Shown: positions 1 to 8,938, numbered from the stretch's first letter. The stretch is 64,000 nucleotides of DNA from CAKZNE01 sp040222435 (GCA_965212245.1 OZ243107.1:3472001-3536000); one strand, 5' to 3'. Numbers and translations: made by a program. Notes: generated by a model not told the origin, from the sequence alone.

Positions 1-1
1 T

Positions 2-439
2 GGAAATGAAGAAACTGAACTGGATTATAAGCTGGCTAAATGCTGCAACCCTATTGCCGGAGATGATGTTTTTGGTTTTATTACCGCCAGTGAAGGAATT
101 AAGGTGCATCATAAGAATTGCCCTAATGCTATTTATCTGCAGTCCAATTTTGCGCGTAGAGTTATCAAAGCCAAGTGGGCCAGCAGTGAGCAGTCTGAAT
201 TTTCCATTGTATTGGTTATCCGTGGTATTGATACTGTAGGCCTGGTAAATAAAGTTACCCAAATCATTTCCAATGACCTTAACGTGAATATCCGAAGCAT
301 CAATATTGCCGGTGGTGAAGGTATTTTTGAAGGTCTGATTACTGTGGTAGTGCGTGATAAAACCCACCTTAGCAAGATTATGGAGAAACTCAAAGTGGTA
401 GAAGGCGTTACCTCTGTAGAACGGAGGTATGCTGAATGA
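2..439 (+). CDS. RelA/SpoT (p)ppGpp synthetase/hydrolase, C-terminal part
   Basis: This is the 3' end of a bifunctional alarmone enzyme whose N-terminal catalytic domains lie before the window. The frame is open from base 2 and ends with TGA at 437-439, giving 145 residues. What remains is the regulatory tail: a cysteine-rich zinc-finger segment (KCCNPIAGDDVFGF, then HHKNCPNA) followed by an ACT domain over roughly the last 80 residues, with hydrophobic strand patterns such as FSIVLVIRGIDTVGLV. In this family the tail senses the ribosome or amino-acid starvation and controls ppGpp synthesis and breakdown in the cytoplasm. The fur-family gene starts 28 bp later. Confidence 0.9.
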   Translation, partial: GNEETELDYKLAKCCNPIAGDDVFGFITASEGIKVHHKNCPNAIYLQSNFARRVIKAKWASSEQSEFSIVLVIRGIDTVGLVNKVTQIISNDLNVNIRSINIAGGEGIFEGLITVVVRDKTHLSKIMEKLKVVEGVTSVERRYAE

Positions 440-447
440 TTAATTGT

Positions 448-455
448 TAACTTTG
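448..455 (+). promoter_or_regulatory. TAnnTTTG -7 box before the Fur-family gene
   Basis: TAACTTTG matches the Bacteroidota -7 consensus and lies 12 bp before the ATG at 468, so transcription would begin only a few bases before the start codon. No good -33 TTTG box is visible upstream. Confidence 0.35.
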
Positions 456-467
456 CGCCTTTCTAAG

Positions 468-926
468 ATGATGACGGATCAGGAATTTGAAACAGTAAAA
501 ACCGTGTTCACGGAGTACCTGGAAAAGAACGGCCAGCGCAAAACGCCTGAGCGGTACGCTATCCTGCGGGAGATTTATGATCACGATGAACATTTTGACA
601 TAGAATCTCTCTACATCATCATGAAAAATAAAAAGTATCGGGTGAGTCGTGCCACCCTGTACAATACCATTGAGCTTTTGCTGGATTCAAAACTGGTACG
701 CAAACACCAGTTCGGACAAAACCAATCGTATTATGAAAAGTCATTTTACAATAAACAGCACGATCATATTATTATAACCGATACCGGGGAGGTTCTTGAA
801 TTTTGCGACCCCCGTATTCAGCAGATCAAAGACACAGTAGCTGATATCTTTGGTATCAATATCAATTCACATTCGCTATACCTCTATGGTACACGCGCCA
901 AAGAGGATCAAACCGAAAACAACTGA
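468..926 (+). CDS. Fur-family transcriptional regulator
   Basis: Metal-dependent winged-helix repressor of 152 residues. The N-terminal half carries the DNA-binding helices, including VSRATLYNTIELLLDSKLV near residues 55-73. The dimerisation half shows the metal-site pattern HDHIIITDTGEVLEFCDPRI. The CxxC zinc pairs of classical Fur are absent, as in many Bacteroidota members, so the metal sensed (iron, zinc or peroxide) cannot be assigned. I start it at ATG 468 rather than an upstream TTG at 444 because a TAnnTTTG promoter box lies at 448-455. It sits just before purA in the same orientation, with 28 bp between them. Confidence 0.88.
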   Translation: MMTDQEFETVKTVFTEYLEKNGQRKTPERYAILREIYDHDEHFDIESLYIIMKNKKYRVSRATLYNTIELLLDSKLVRKHQFGQNQSYYEKSFYNKQHDHIIITDTGEVLEFCDPRIQQIKDTVADIFGININSHSLYLYGTRAKEDQTENN

Positions 927-954
927 TTAACAACAACACACAAACGGGTATTTA

Positions 955-2244
955 ATGGCTGTAGATGTATTATTGGGTCTCCAATGGGGTGACGAAGGAA
1001 AAGGTAAGATCGTGGACGTACTTACACGTCAATATGATATTATAGCCCGCTTTCAGGGTGGACCTAATGCCGGACACACGCTGGAATTTGAGAACATCAA
1101 ACACGTTTTACACACCATCCCCTCCGGGATATTTCATAAGGGCATTAAAAACCTGGTGGGTAACGGAGTGGTTATTGACCCTATCATATTTAAAAAAGAG
1201 ATTGATGCTCTTTTAAAATACGGAGTAAACATCAATGAAACATTGCTTATCTCACGTAAGGCTCATTTGATCCTTCCTTCTCACCGTATTCTTGATGCCG
1301 CATCTGAAGCTGCAAAAGGTAAAAATAAGATTGGTTCTACCCTTAAGGGTATCGGTCCTACCTATATGGATAAAACCGGACGCAACGGTTTACGTGTAGG
1401 AGATATTGAACTGAGTGATTTTAAGGCACGCTACGATGCGCTGGTAGAAAAACACCGCCAGATACTAAGCCACTATGATTATAGTGATTACAATCTGGAA
1501 GCTATGGAAACCGAATGGATGGAAGCTATAGATTTTCTTCGCTCCCTAAACCTTATAGATTCTGAGCATTACATTAACAATGCTATTAAATCAGGAAAAT
1601 CGGTTTTAGCCGAAGGAGCACAGGGTTCACTGCTGGATGTGGATTTTGGAAGTTACCCCTTTGTTACCTCCAGCACCACCATGTGTGCTGGTAGCTGTAC
1701 CGGTTTAGGAATTGCGCCCACCCGTATAAAAGAAGTGTTCGGTATTTTTAAAGCCTATTGTACCCGTGTGGGTAGTGGTCCCTTCCCTACTGAGTTACAC
1801 GATGCTACGGGTGATGATCTACGCGCCAAAGGTCATGAGTTTGGTGCTACTACCGGACGCCCCAGGCGTTGTGGATGGCTGGATCTTCCCGCCCTTAAAT
1901 ATGCCATTGACATTAATGGCGTTACCCGCCTTATTATGATGAAGGCTGATGTGTTAAGCGGGTTTGAAACCCTGAAGGTTTGTGTGGGTTATAAATATAA
2001 AGGCACAGAAATTGATCATCTGCCGTACAGCATTGATGATGATCTTGTAAAGCCTATGTATAAAGAAATGAAGGGCTGGTCTGAAGATCTGACCCAACTG
2101 GAAAATTATGATGACGCACCTCAATCACTTAAAGATTATATTGAATTCCTTCAAAAGGAATTGGGCGTGCCGGTTACTATTCTTTCCGTGGGACCGAACC
2201 GCAGCCAAACCATACAAATTGAAAACCATCCGGCTACGGCATAG
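955..2244 (+). CDS. purA: Adenylosuccinate synthetase
   Basis: PurA joins IMP and aspartate using GTP, the first committed step from IMP to AMP, in the cytoplasm. The 429-residue length is normal. Visible signatures are the N-terminal P-loop GDEGKGK near residues 11-17, GIGPTYMDKTGRNGLRVGD near residues 132-150, and TTTGRPRRCGWLD in the C-terminal half. All substrate-binding blocks look intact. Its last 26 bp overlap the proposed TTG start of the LptA/OstA-like gene, suggesting translational coupling between purine synthesis and an envelope gene. Confidence 0.97.
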   Translation: MAVDVLLGLQWGDEGKGKIVDVLTRQYDIIARFQGGPNAGHTLEFENIKHVLHTIPSGIFHKGIKNLVGNGVVIDPIIFKKEIDALLKYGVNINETLLISRKAHLILPSHRILDAASEAAKGKNKIGSTLKGIGPTYMDKTGRNGLRVGDIELSDFKARYDALVEKHRQILSHYDYSDYNLEAMETEWMEAIDFLRSLNLIDSEHYINNAIKSGKSVLAEGAQGSLLDVDFGSYPFVTSSTTMCAGSCTGLGIAPTRIKEVFGIFKAYCTRVGSGPFPTELHDATGDDLRAKGHEFGATTGRPRRCGWLDLPALKYAIDINGVTRLIMMKADVLSGFETLKVCVGYKYKGTEIDHLPYSIDDDLVKPMYKEMKGWSEDLTQLENYDDAPQSLKDYIEFLQKELGVPVTILSVGPNRSQTIQIENHPATA

Positions 2245-3748
2245 TACTTTCCTAATTGCATTCTTTTTTTTTATCCTTTCCCTGGCCCCACTTTCTGCGC
2301 AGGAAAAAAAAGGTAAAAAGATTCTGATCAAAAATGCAGACAAGGCTATTTTTCAGAAATCCGTAGGTCGCAACCGCTTATTGGGCAATGTTGTTTTTGA
2401 ACACGATGGCGCCCTGATGTATTGTGATAGTGCCTGGCTCTATAGCGAGACCAATCGTATAAAAGCATATGAAAATGTACGTCTCAATCAGGGAGATACC
2501 CTTTTTCTTACCGGAGACTATCTGGAATATTCAGGCAATACCAAACTGGCCAAAGTAACCGGTAAAGAAGTTCGGTTGCGTGATCCGCAAATGAATCTGG
2601 TTACCACCAGGCTTGACCTAGATCGCAATAGTGATTTGGCATATTATGCGGTAGGCGGAACCATTACCGATAAAGAGAACATACTGGTAAGTAAAAAAGG
2701 GTTTTATAATACCCAGGCCAAGGTCTTTAACTTTAAAGATAGTGTGGTACTCACCAATCCTGATTATGTGATAGAGTCTGATACACTCATCTACCATAGT
2801 AATTCGCGCACCTCCTTTTTTCACGGCCCAACCACCATTACCAGCGACAGTAGCTTTATTTACTGCGAAAACGGTATTTATAATACGATACTGGATGTGG
2901 CACAATTTGAAAAAAACGCCTATTTATATGATGAAAATAAATACCTCACCGGAGATAGTCTTTACTACGTGAAAAAAGATGAGTACGGTGAAGCCTACGG
3001 CTGTGTCTTTATTCATGATACAGTGGAAAACTATGTAATAACCGGAGATTATGGTGAATACAAAGGCTCTACCGATAGTGCTTTTGTAACCCTGGATCCT
3101 GTTTATAGTGTAGTTCAGGATGCCGATACATTACATATCCATGGGGATACACTGCTTTCAACCATTCGAAAAGACAGCCTTCAAAGCTATCGCCTGGTGC
3201 AGGTTTTTCACGGAGTAAAATTCTTTAAGAGCGATATGCAGGGCATGTGTGATTCTTTGACCTATGCTACCCTGGATTCTATGTTCCGAATGTATTATAA
3301 CCCCATAGTTTGGAATGACAGTAACCAGATTACAGGCGACACCATATATCTTACTCTGAAAAATGATAAGCTTGATAGCCTCAAAGTATATTCAAACTCT
3401 TTCATTTTAAGCCATATTGAATCTGACAAGCACAACCAGATCAAAGGACGAAAAATGTTTGGTAAGTTTTACGATAATAAGCTAAGGCGCGTATTGGTAA
3501 ATGGAAACGGCCAGTCCATATACTACCCTAAAAACGATAAAGAAGAGTATATAGGAATGAATAAGAGCATATCCAGCAATATTCTTATAAAGCTAAAAGA
3601 CAGTCAGGTAGACGAAATAGGGTATTTAAACAAGCCCGATTCAAAGCTATACCCTATGGATAAGCTGCCGGCAGCCGATAAACAATTGGAAGGCTTTAAT
3701 CCCCGGTTCGCGCTCCGTCCAAAAAATAAATTCGAAATACTGGAATGA
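2219..3748 (+). CDS. LptA/OstA-like lipopolysaccharide transport protein
   Basis: A large periplasmic protein of the OstA/LptA organic-solvent-tolerance family, which bridges lipopolysaccharide from inner to outer membrane. The reading frame is open from 2108 within purA, but the sensible start is TTG at 2219: it gives MKTIRLRH, then a hydrophobic stretch and LAPLSAQ, a clean signal peptide. There is no ATG in the right place. The mature part (about 480 residues) shows repeated short strands of the beta-jellyroll kind, such as LLGNVVFEHDGALMYCDSA and recurrent GDTL/GD turns. E. coli LptA is much shorter, while long forms are usual in Bacteroidota. Its stop overlaps the next gene in ATGA. Confidence 0.8.
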   Translation: MKTIRLRHSTFLIAFFFFILSLAPLSAQEKKGKKILIKNADKAIFQKSVGRNRLLGNVVFEHDGALMYCDSAWLYSETNRIKAYENVRLNQGDTLFLTGDYLEYSGNTKLAKVTGKEVRLRDPQMNLVTTRLDLDRNSDLAYYAVGGTITDKENILVSKKGFYNTQAKVFNFKDSVVLTNPDYVIESDTLIYHSNSRTSFFHGPTTITSDSSFIYCENGIYNTILDVAQFEKNAYLYDENKYLTGDSLYYVKKDEYGEAYGCVFIHDTVENYVITGDYGEYKGSTDSAFVTLDPVYSVVQDADTLHIHGDTLLSTIRKDSLQSYRLVQVFHGVKFFKSDMQGMCDSLTYATLDSMFRMYYNPIVWNDSNQITGDTIYLTLKNDKLDSLKVYSNSFILSHIESDKHNQIKGRKMFGKFYDNKLRRVLVNGNGQSIYYPKNDKEEYIGMNKSISSNILIKLKDSQVDEIGYLNKPDSKLYPMDKLPAADKQLEGFNPRFALRPKNKFEILE

Positions 3749-4389
3749 TACGTCTCTTGCTCATACTGGGTTTTATTACAACACCACCTCCCCAATGGCA
3801 GGAAACCGATTACGAATACTTTACCGCTCAAACGTTTTTCAGCAGAGAAGATGTGCATCTCCAGATAGATCTGAAGAACCTGGATCAGGAACTCCTGAAT
3901 GCTGCAGTTTTTTATGCCGCCAATGAAGTCAGGGAACAAAAGAACAAGAAAACACTATTGTTTGATACTCACTTAAAAACTGCTGCGGAACGGCACTCTG
4001 AGGCTATGAACCGCGAAGAGTTTATTGGTCATAAAAATCCCAATGACAAGCAATTACGCACCCCCATGTTACGTATTGAAAATGCCGGTGGTAACTTCAG
4101 GGCTACAGCGGAAAATATAGCCCGGGTTAACCTTTATATTTTAGGGTCTTCCATGGAATATTTTATCAATGAAAAAGGTCTTAAAGTCGATCGTAAAGGA
4201 AAAGCTCTTGAGTTACACACTTATGCTTCATTGGCACATATGGTGGTAGATGGTTGGATGCATAGCAAGGGCCATCGGGAAAACTTAATGGGAGATTACG
4301 ATTTTTTGGGTTGTGGGGTATCAGAAGTGCTTTATTCCAATCAAAAAATGCCGGAAATACTCATCACCCAGAATTTTGGTAAAAAATAA
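3745..4389 (+). CDS. CAP-domain (SCP/PR1-like) protein
   Basis: A 214-residue protein with the CAP fold over roughly residues 65-214. The family signatures are visible: HLKTAAERHSEAMNREEFIGH near residue 75, ENIAR near 118, and VVDGWMHSKGHRENLMGDYD near 167-186, which holds the H/E pair of the CAP cavity. The N-terminus is hydrophobic (IRLLLILGFITTPPP) and probably exports the protein. CAP proteins bind sterols, lipids or peptides, and bacterial substrates are mostly unknown. It overlaps the LptA-like gene by 4 bp and precedes the thioredoxin-like gene by 5 bp, so the three probably form one operon. Confidence 0.85.
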   Translation: MIRLLLILGFITTPPPQWQETDYEYFTAQTFFSREDVHLQIDLKNLDQELLNAAVFYAANEVREQKNKKTLLFDTHLKTAAERHSEAMNREEFIGHKNPNDKQLRTPMLRIENAGGNFRATAENIARVNLYILGSSMEYFINEKGLKVDRKGKALELHTYASLAHMVVDGWMHSKGHRENLMGDYDFLGCGVSEVLYSNQKMPEILITQNFGKK

Positions 4390-4394
4390 CAACC

Positions 4395-5612
4395 ATGAAA
4401 AAACTTCTTCTTTCCCTTATATTCTTCACGAGCGGTATTCTTCTGCACGCTCAAAAAATTGACTTTGATAAAGCAGATAATATTGAGGAGTACCAGGAAT
4501 GGGTGGAAAAAGCGCGTGCAGACTCCAGTATGCTCTTTATTGTTCTTTGGGACGAAGATGACATTGCCTGGCAACGAATGGAAGCGGAAGATGCATTTGA
4601 TGATCTCGCTCTTATAGCTTCAATGGTCAGCTACAAGGCTCTGAAAATTCCGGTTACTTCTGAAATGGGTGCCCGCTGGGTACAATTGTTTCCGGCCAAT
4701 CAGCTTCCCGCATTCTATTTTTTGCAGGAAGATGAGCTATTACTCCAAATACGCAGTGGCTATCAAAGCAGTGCTCAATTAAAAGAAGCTGTGCTGAAAG
4801 CTAAATCTCTACGCGGAAATTATGAGCAACTCAGTAATGCCTATGGTAATTCTAGCCTCACCACAGCCCAATGGAAAGAACTCTTATACATCCACAGTCT
4901 CAATTTTAATTTTAAAGAATCTTTGGATCTGGCTCTTGAGTTTTTAAATGGTCAAAGTGAAGCGCAACTGATGCATGCTGAAGTACTGCCTTTACTGGTT
5001 CAATATGGGGTTGATCTGGAAACCAGGTATCCTGAAAAGATAATTAGCAATAGAAAAGCTATTAGGGCCAAACTTCCCGACTTTGATTTTGGAGAGTTCA
5101 TTGCTTCCGCATACAGCTACAACCTTGACTTGGCCATATTAAGTGAGGATAGTATACTACTGGATAAATTATTAAGGGTAATTATACCCCTTAATCAGGA
5201 CTCCCTTAGCTCCCCAAAAGATATGCGCTTTGAAACGCAAAAGCTTTACGCTGAAGAAACCGGTCAATTTTCAGTTTTACAGGAAAGTGTTTGGGAATAT
5301 ACCTCTGACATGGATAATGACTCTTTGCGTGCAGAAGTTCTATTTGATTATGCTTTTGACGTGGCAGATCGTTTTAATACTAAACCAGCCCTCAAAGCTG
5401 CCCGTGCTATGGCCCAAAAAGCTAATGAACTGAATGAGAGTTTTCGTTACCGCATGTTAGAAGGTTACATGGCTTATCTTTTAGAGGATTATACAGCGGC
5501 TGAAGTATTGGTACGAAAAGCTGCTACTCTTTCCGATAATCCCAATAATCAGCGTAAGGCCCAGGGGTTAATGGAAATGATAAGCAGGGAGAAAAAGGTT
5601 GACGGTAACTAG
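4395..5612 (+). CDS. Secreted thioredoxin-fold protein with helical repeat tail
   Basis: A 405-residue exported protein: signal peptide MKKLLLSLIFFTSGILLHAQ, then a thioredoxin-like segment at about residues 25-140 (SMLFIVLWDEDD, then FPANQLPAFYFLQEDELLL with the cis-proline position of the fold), then alpha-helical TPR-like repeats to the end. Where thioredoxins have CxxC, this protein has DEDDIAW, so it cannot be a disulfide oxidoreductase. A chaperone or scaffold role in the periplasm is possible but unproven. It closes the operon running from purA. Confidence 0.6.
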   Translation: MKKLLLSLIFFTSGILLHAQKIDFDKADNIEEYQEWVEKARADSSMLFIVLWDEDDIAWQRMEAEDAFDDLALIASMVSYKALKIPVTSEMGARWVQLFPANQLPAFYFLQEDELLLQIRSGYQSSAQLKEAVLKAKSLRGNYEQLSNAYGNSSLTTAQWKELLYIHSLNFNFKESLDLALEFLNGQSEAQLMHAEVLPLLVQYGVDLETRYPEKIISNRKAIRAKLPDFDFGEFIASAYSYNLDLAILSEDSILLDKLLRVIIPLNQDSLSSPKDMRFETQKLYAEETGQFSVLQESVWEYTSDMDNDSLRAEVLFDYAFDVADRFNTKPALKAARAMAQKANELNESFRYRMLEGYMAYLLEDYTAAEVLVRKAATLSDNPNNQRKAQGLMEMISREKKVDGN

Positions 5613-5621
5613 AAATCCATA

Positions 5622-6236
5622 TTATTTGACCCAGTTGGGGGTTTTTCCGAATTTTTCACCAAAAACCAGATCTTTAAGATCTTTACGACTGCGCTCCTTT
5701 AGCTCCGGTTCATGGTAACGGTCTTCGAGCTCTTTTAAACGCTTCTCATCCTGGTAACCCAGCGTAAATAAGGTTACCACCTCATATTCATTCGTGTCTA
5801 TATCAAAATTTGTGGCCACTTTATCTGCGTAAATACCAGCCATCTGATGCAGGTATAAACCTTCATGTGTAGCCTGAGCAGAAAGGTTTCCTACCGCCAG
5901 GCCTACATCGTGCCAGCTATGGCTATTTTCTTTTTCGTTTTTAGTAAAATTCTTTTTAGCGAGTGTAGCAATCAAAACTGGTGCAGTCCAGGTCCATTTG
6001 TGGTTCCATTCATTCAGGCCTTCATACAGTTTATCGTAATGGGCATCTCCTTTTCGAGCCACAATAAAACGCCAGGGCTGTTCATTGTTACTGCTGGCCG
6101 CCCAACGTGCTGCCTCCAGTACGCACAATAATTTTTCTTCCTCCACTTCTTTTTTAGCAAAAGCACGGGGACTCCAGCGATTGCCTATTTCCGGAATAAG
6201 GTTATAATTGGATTGCGCTTTTTTTTGATCTAACAT
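5622..6236 (-). CDS. Nitroreductase-family flavoprotein
   Basis: A 204-residue FMN-binding protein of the nitroreductase superfamily. Signatures are RWSPRAFAKKEVEEEKL at residues 18-34 (FMN phosphate contact), AARWAASSNNEQPWRFIVA near 43-61, and LGYQDEKRLK near 164. Members reduce nitroaromatics, quinones or enones with NAD(P)H in the cytoplasm. The in vivo substrate cannot be read from sequence. The start overlaps the nhaA stop as ATGA, so the two are co-transcribed and probably translationally coupled. It is the last gene of this minus-strand run. Confidence 0.88.
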   Translation of the reverse strand: MLDQKKAQSNYNLIPEIGNRWSPRAFAKKEVEEEKLLCVLEAARWAASSNNEQPWRFIVARKGDAHYDKLYEGLNEWNHKWTWTAPVLIATLAKKNFTKNEKENSHSWHDVGLAVGNLSAQATHEGLYLHQMAGIYADKVATNFDIDTNEYEVVTLFTLGYQDEKRLKELEDRYHEPELKERSRKDLKDLVFGEKFGKTPNWVK

Positions 6237-7564
6237 CAGATTACTTCAATTTTGGGATTGGTAAAACGTATAATCACTAAACCTATTATAGCCGCTAGAA
6301 GTGAGGCTACCAGTATGGCTGATTTGGCGGCATCCACATTAGCATTATTAGTAAAAGCCAGTTCAGAAATAAACAGAGACATAGTAAAACCTATACCCGC
6401 TAAAATGGATACACCATATACTTGACGCCATGAACCACCTTTGGGTAATTTGGCAAAACCCAACGCTACCAGTACCCTGCTGAATAGGCTAATACCTAAG
6501 AATTTACCAACTAATAATCCAAAGATCACCCCTAGTCCCACGGGGCCAAGTAGTAAGCTAAAGAAATCAGCGTCAATCTTTAATCCTGCATTGGCAAAGG
6601 CAAACAATGGCATTATGATATAATACACTAAAGGGTGCAAGCTGGTTTCTATTTTTTGGAGTGGCGTACGTGCATCATCGCTGGCACTGCGCATTCCTTT
6701 CAGCAACTTTTCTTCACGACCCGTATTAAAGGCCATATTGTAAGTGTCTGTTTTAAGGTATTTCCGGTACAGCCGCTTAAGTCTATCTGTAAATTGTTCT
6801 TTGGATATCCGTGTTTTGGCTGGAATAGTAAAGGCCAGCAGTATACCGGCAATAGTAGGGTGAATACCTGAATAGAAGAAGGATATCCAAATAACGGTGA
6901 TACCTATAAAAGAGTAAAAGAACACACTCCGTACACCCAGGCGATTAGCCGCCATAAGCAGCAACCACGCTCCTCCGGCAATAATCAGTTGATGCATATC
7001 CAGTGAAGATGTATAGAAGAATGCTATTACCAATACAGCACCAATATCATCCACCACCGCCAGAGAAGTTACAAATACTTTAACGGAGGCCGGAACCCGG
7101 TTTCGTACAAAACTGATGAGTCCTAAGGTAAAGGCGATATCTGTAGCCATGGGAATACCCCACCCCCTTGATGCATCAGAACTGGTAAACAACAAATAAA
7201 TAGCAGCAGGCATTATCATTCCTCCCAATGCTGCTCCAATTGGTAATACAGCTTGTTTCCACTCACTAAGCTCACCGGCCAAAAACTCCCGTTTGATTTC
7301 CAACCCTACCAAAAAAAAGAAAATGGCCATTAAGCCATCATTTATAAAGTGATGAAGATTAAGGGTTAATTCACGTTCTTCATACTGTAAGGTGAGTTCC
7401 TTCTCCCACAGGTGATGGTACCAGTCTGCACCCCAGGATGAGTTAGCTACTATCATAGCGGCAACGGCAGAAAGGAAAAGGATGATTCCAATAGCCGCTT
7501 CATTTTTTACCAGGGCTGAAAAAGGTTTTCGAACGTAGTCAAAAGGTGTTTGGTTCTCTTGCAT
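6236..7564 (-). CDS. nhaA: Na+/H+ antiporter NhaA
   Basis: Inner-membrane antiporter of 442 residues that expels sodium in exchange for protons. About 11-12 hydrophobic segments are visible. Family landmarks include NDGLMAIFFFLVGLEIKREF (residues about 71-90), GWGIPMATDIAFTLGL with the ion-binding Asp, and SLAVVDDIGAVLVIAFFYT carrying the paired Asp residues of the transport site. A charged loop near residues 255-290 is longer than in E. coli NhaA (388 residues), which explains the extra length. The nitroreductase gene overlaps its stop. Confidence 0.95.
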   Translation of the reverse strand: MQENQTPFDYVRKPFSALVKNEAAIGIILFLSAVAAMIVANSSWGADWYHHLWEKELTLQYEERELTLNLHHFINDGLMAIFFFLVGLEIKREFLAGELSEWKQAVLPIGAALGGMIMPAAIYLLFTSSDASRGWGIPMATDIAFTLGLISFVRNRVPASVKVFVTSLAVVDDIGAVLVIAFFYTSSLDMHQLIIAGGAWLLLMAANRLGVRSVFFYSFIGITVIWISFFYSGIHPTIAGILLAFTIPAKTRISKEQFTDRLKRLYRKYLKTDTYNMAFNTGREEKLLKGMRSASDDARTPLQKIETSLHPLVYYIIMPLFAFANAGLKIDADFFSLLLGPVGLGVIFGLLVGKFLGISLFSRVLVALGFAKLPKGGSWRQVYGVSILAGIGFTMSLFISELAFTNNANVDAAKSAILVASLLAAIIGLVIIRFTNPKIEVI

Positions 7565-7585
7565 AGAATTAAAAAAGTGATGCCT

Positions 7586-7831
7586 CTATAAACGGGTTAA
7601 TATTTCTATAGTTCGACATTCGTACTTCCGGTAATGATTATTCCTTAAAAATTGCTCATCACAGGGAGTGGGATCAAAATCACCGGAAAGAACTTTCTCC
7701 AATACTCCGGGATGAATATAGTAATCTCTGCAAACCGCAGGAGAATTTCCCGGTTTTTCTGCTACCAGTTGAACCAATGTACGATCTGTCATTGCTATTT
7801 CATACGCAGTTGGGCCTTTTAAAGCCTGCAA
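7586..7831 (-). pseudogene. C-terminal remnant of DNA topoisomerase IB
   Basis: An 81-codon open frame whose middle resembles the C-terminal catalytic end of bacterial (poxvirus-like) topoisomerase IB: VAEKPGNSPAVCRDYYIHPG compares with the family pattern VAExLGNTPAVCRxSYIHP, including the likely active-site tyrosine in YIHP. A complete enzyme is roughly 330-380 residues. The DNA-clamp domain and the Arg/Lys/His catalytic residues are missing, because the space upstream is occupied by an intact lipocalin gene, whose end overlaps by 13 bp. It is either a decayed gene or a reused fragment. Family membership is inferred from recalled sequence patterns. Confidence 0.6.
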
Positions 7832-8349
7832 TCCTGCCGGGTAAAGATCATATCAGCCGTATGATAGCCCAATTCTTCTGCACGGTTTAAATATTCTTTC
7901 ACAATCTCCGCAGCCGGTTCCCTTCTTCTGCTTAATATCCAAAGCGATTTACGGTCTGGTGCACCCACCAGCGCATAGCTATAATCCTCTTCTAATGCTA
8001 GTATATGGTAGTCTCCGTTAAGAGAAGGTATTTGTTGAATTTTAAAACGGCTGTTATTACTCCCTTTCCTGGGACGCATTAATCCTTTTGACCGGATAAA
8101 CTCATTTTTTGCTGCATCGTAACAGCTTTTCTCCATTTGCAGATGATCACCTTCCGTGGTATAACGAAGGGTAGTACATTCACAACCCTCCCGAAGCTCC
8201 GTATATGGAAGCCGTGCTACTTCATACCAAGTACCGGCATAATTCTCCAGATTCAGACTGTATACAGTTGGCAATTCCTTATGACTGTTACAAGCCGAAA
8301 CCATAAGCATCGGAATAACCAGGAGGGTTATGAATGATGATACTTTCAT
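7819..8349 (-). CDS. Bacterial lipocalin (Blc-like) lipoprotein
   Basis: A 176-residue outer-membrane lipocalin. The N-terminus is a lipoprotein signal with lipobox MVSACN, followed by the lipocalin first conserved block NYAGTWYEVARLPY at about residues 37-50 and later YHILALEEDYSYALVGAPDRKSLWILSR, the second structural block. The fold is an eight-stranded barrel that binds fatty acids or lysophospholipids. Blc proteins are linked to membrane stress and starvation. It begins one base after the CsbD stop codon and is downstream of it, so both are probably one stress-related transcript. Confidence 0.92.
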   Translation of the reverse strand: MKVSSFITLLVIPMLMVSACNSHKELPTVYSLNLENYAGTWYEVARLPYTELREGCECTTLRYTTEGDHLQMEKSCYDAAKNEFIRSKGLMRPRKGSNNSRFKIQQIPSLNGDYHILALEEDYSYALVGAPDRKSLWILSRRREPAAEIVKEYLNRAEELGYHTADMIFTRQDCRL

Positions 8350-8350
8350 C

Positions 8351-8536
8351 TTATAAAGAGCGAAGCATCTTAACTACTTCATCGCGGGACTTACCTAATT
8401 TTTCCTGTAGCTTTCCTACCAGCTGATCTTCTTTTCCTTCTTCATAAGCCAGGTCGTTATCAGAAAGTACAGCATACTCTTCTTTAAGCTTACCTTTTAC
8501 TTGATTCCATTTTCCCTTTAATTCCAATTTGTCCAT
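8351..8536 (-). CDS. CsbD-family stress protein
   Basis: A 61-residue, highly charged protein with the CsbD pattern: LKGKWNQVKGKLKEEY at the N-terminus and then an acidic-basic helix ending in GKSRDEVVKMLRSL. The family is induced by general stress in many bacteria, but its biochemical role is unknown. It lies at the head of the CsbD-lipocalin-nhaA-nitroreductase minus-strand run, which reads as a small stress/ion-homeostasis operon. 184 bp of non-coding DNA separates it from the next gene upstream. Confidence 0.9.
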   Translation of the reverse strand: MDKLELKGKWNQVKGKLKEEYAVLSDNDLAYEEGKEDQLVGKLQEKLGKSRDEVVKMLRSL

Positions 8537-8722
8537 AATAAATCTATTTTAAGTGAATTTGATTAGTAAAGAATCATTAACGACTCTTTTAAATACTAAC
8601 CCCACAAAGCAAGTTTAAGTTCGCTGACTTTAGCCTAAATTATATAGACCTGATTTTAAACATAAGGTATCTCTACCCGCTACTGGAGTAATTTTGTGTT
8701 AATAGAGAATAAGCAGGCTTGC

Positions 8723-8938
8723 TTAGTCCCCTTTTTCCTTGAACAGAAAGTGGGAAACATTGACACTAATCAGGTAAATAATGGAAAATACACCCAGTCC
8801 CAGCTTAACCCAGGCGATGGTGTTACCTTGCTGAATATCGTGATAATCAAGAGTCATAATTACGTAAAACACCAACAGTGCAGGCACAAGCATACGGTAA
8901 TCGTGAAAAGACGATCCTGATGTTTTGTTCTTATTCAC
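8723..8938 (-). CDS. Small two-helix membrane protein
   Basis: A 71-residue protein of unknown function with two hydrophobic helices (MLVPALLVFYVIMTL and WVKLGLGVFSIIYLISVNV) and a lysine-ended tail. I do not recognise the family. The start is GTG at 8938, overlapping the stop of the thioesterase-like gene by 4 bp (GTGA), which argues that it is a real, coupled gene of the MtfA-hotdog operon. Confidence 0.6.
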   Translation of the reverse strand: MNKNKTSGSSFHDYRMLVPALLVFYVIMTLDYHDIQQGNTIAWVKLGLGVFSIIYLISVNVSHFLFKEKGD

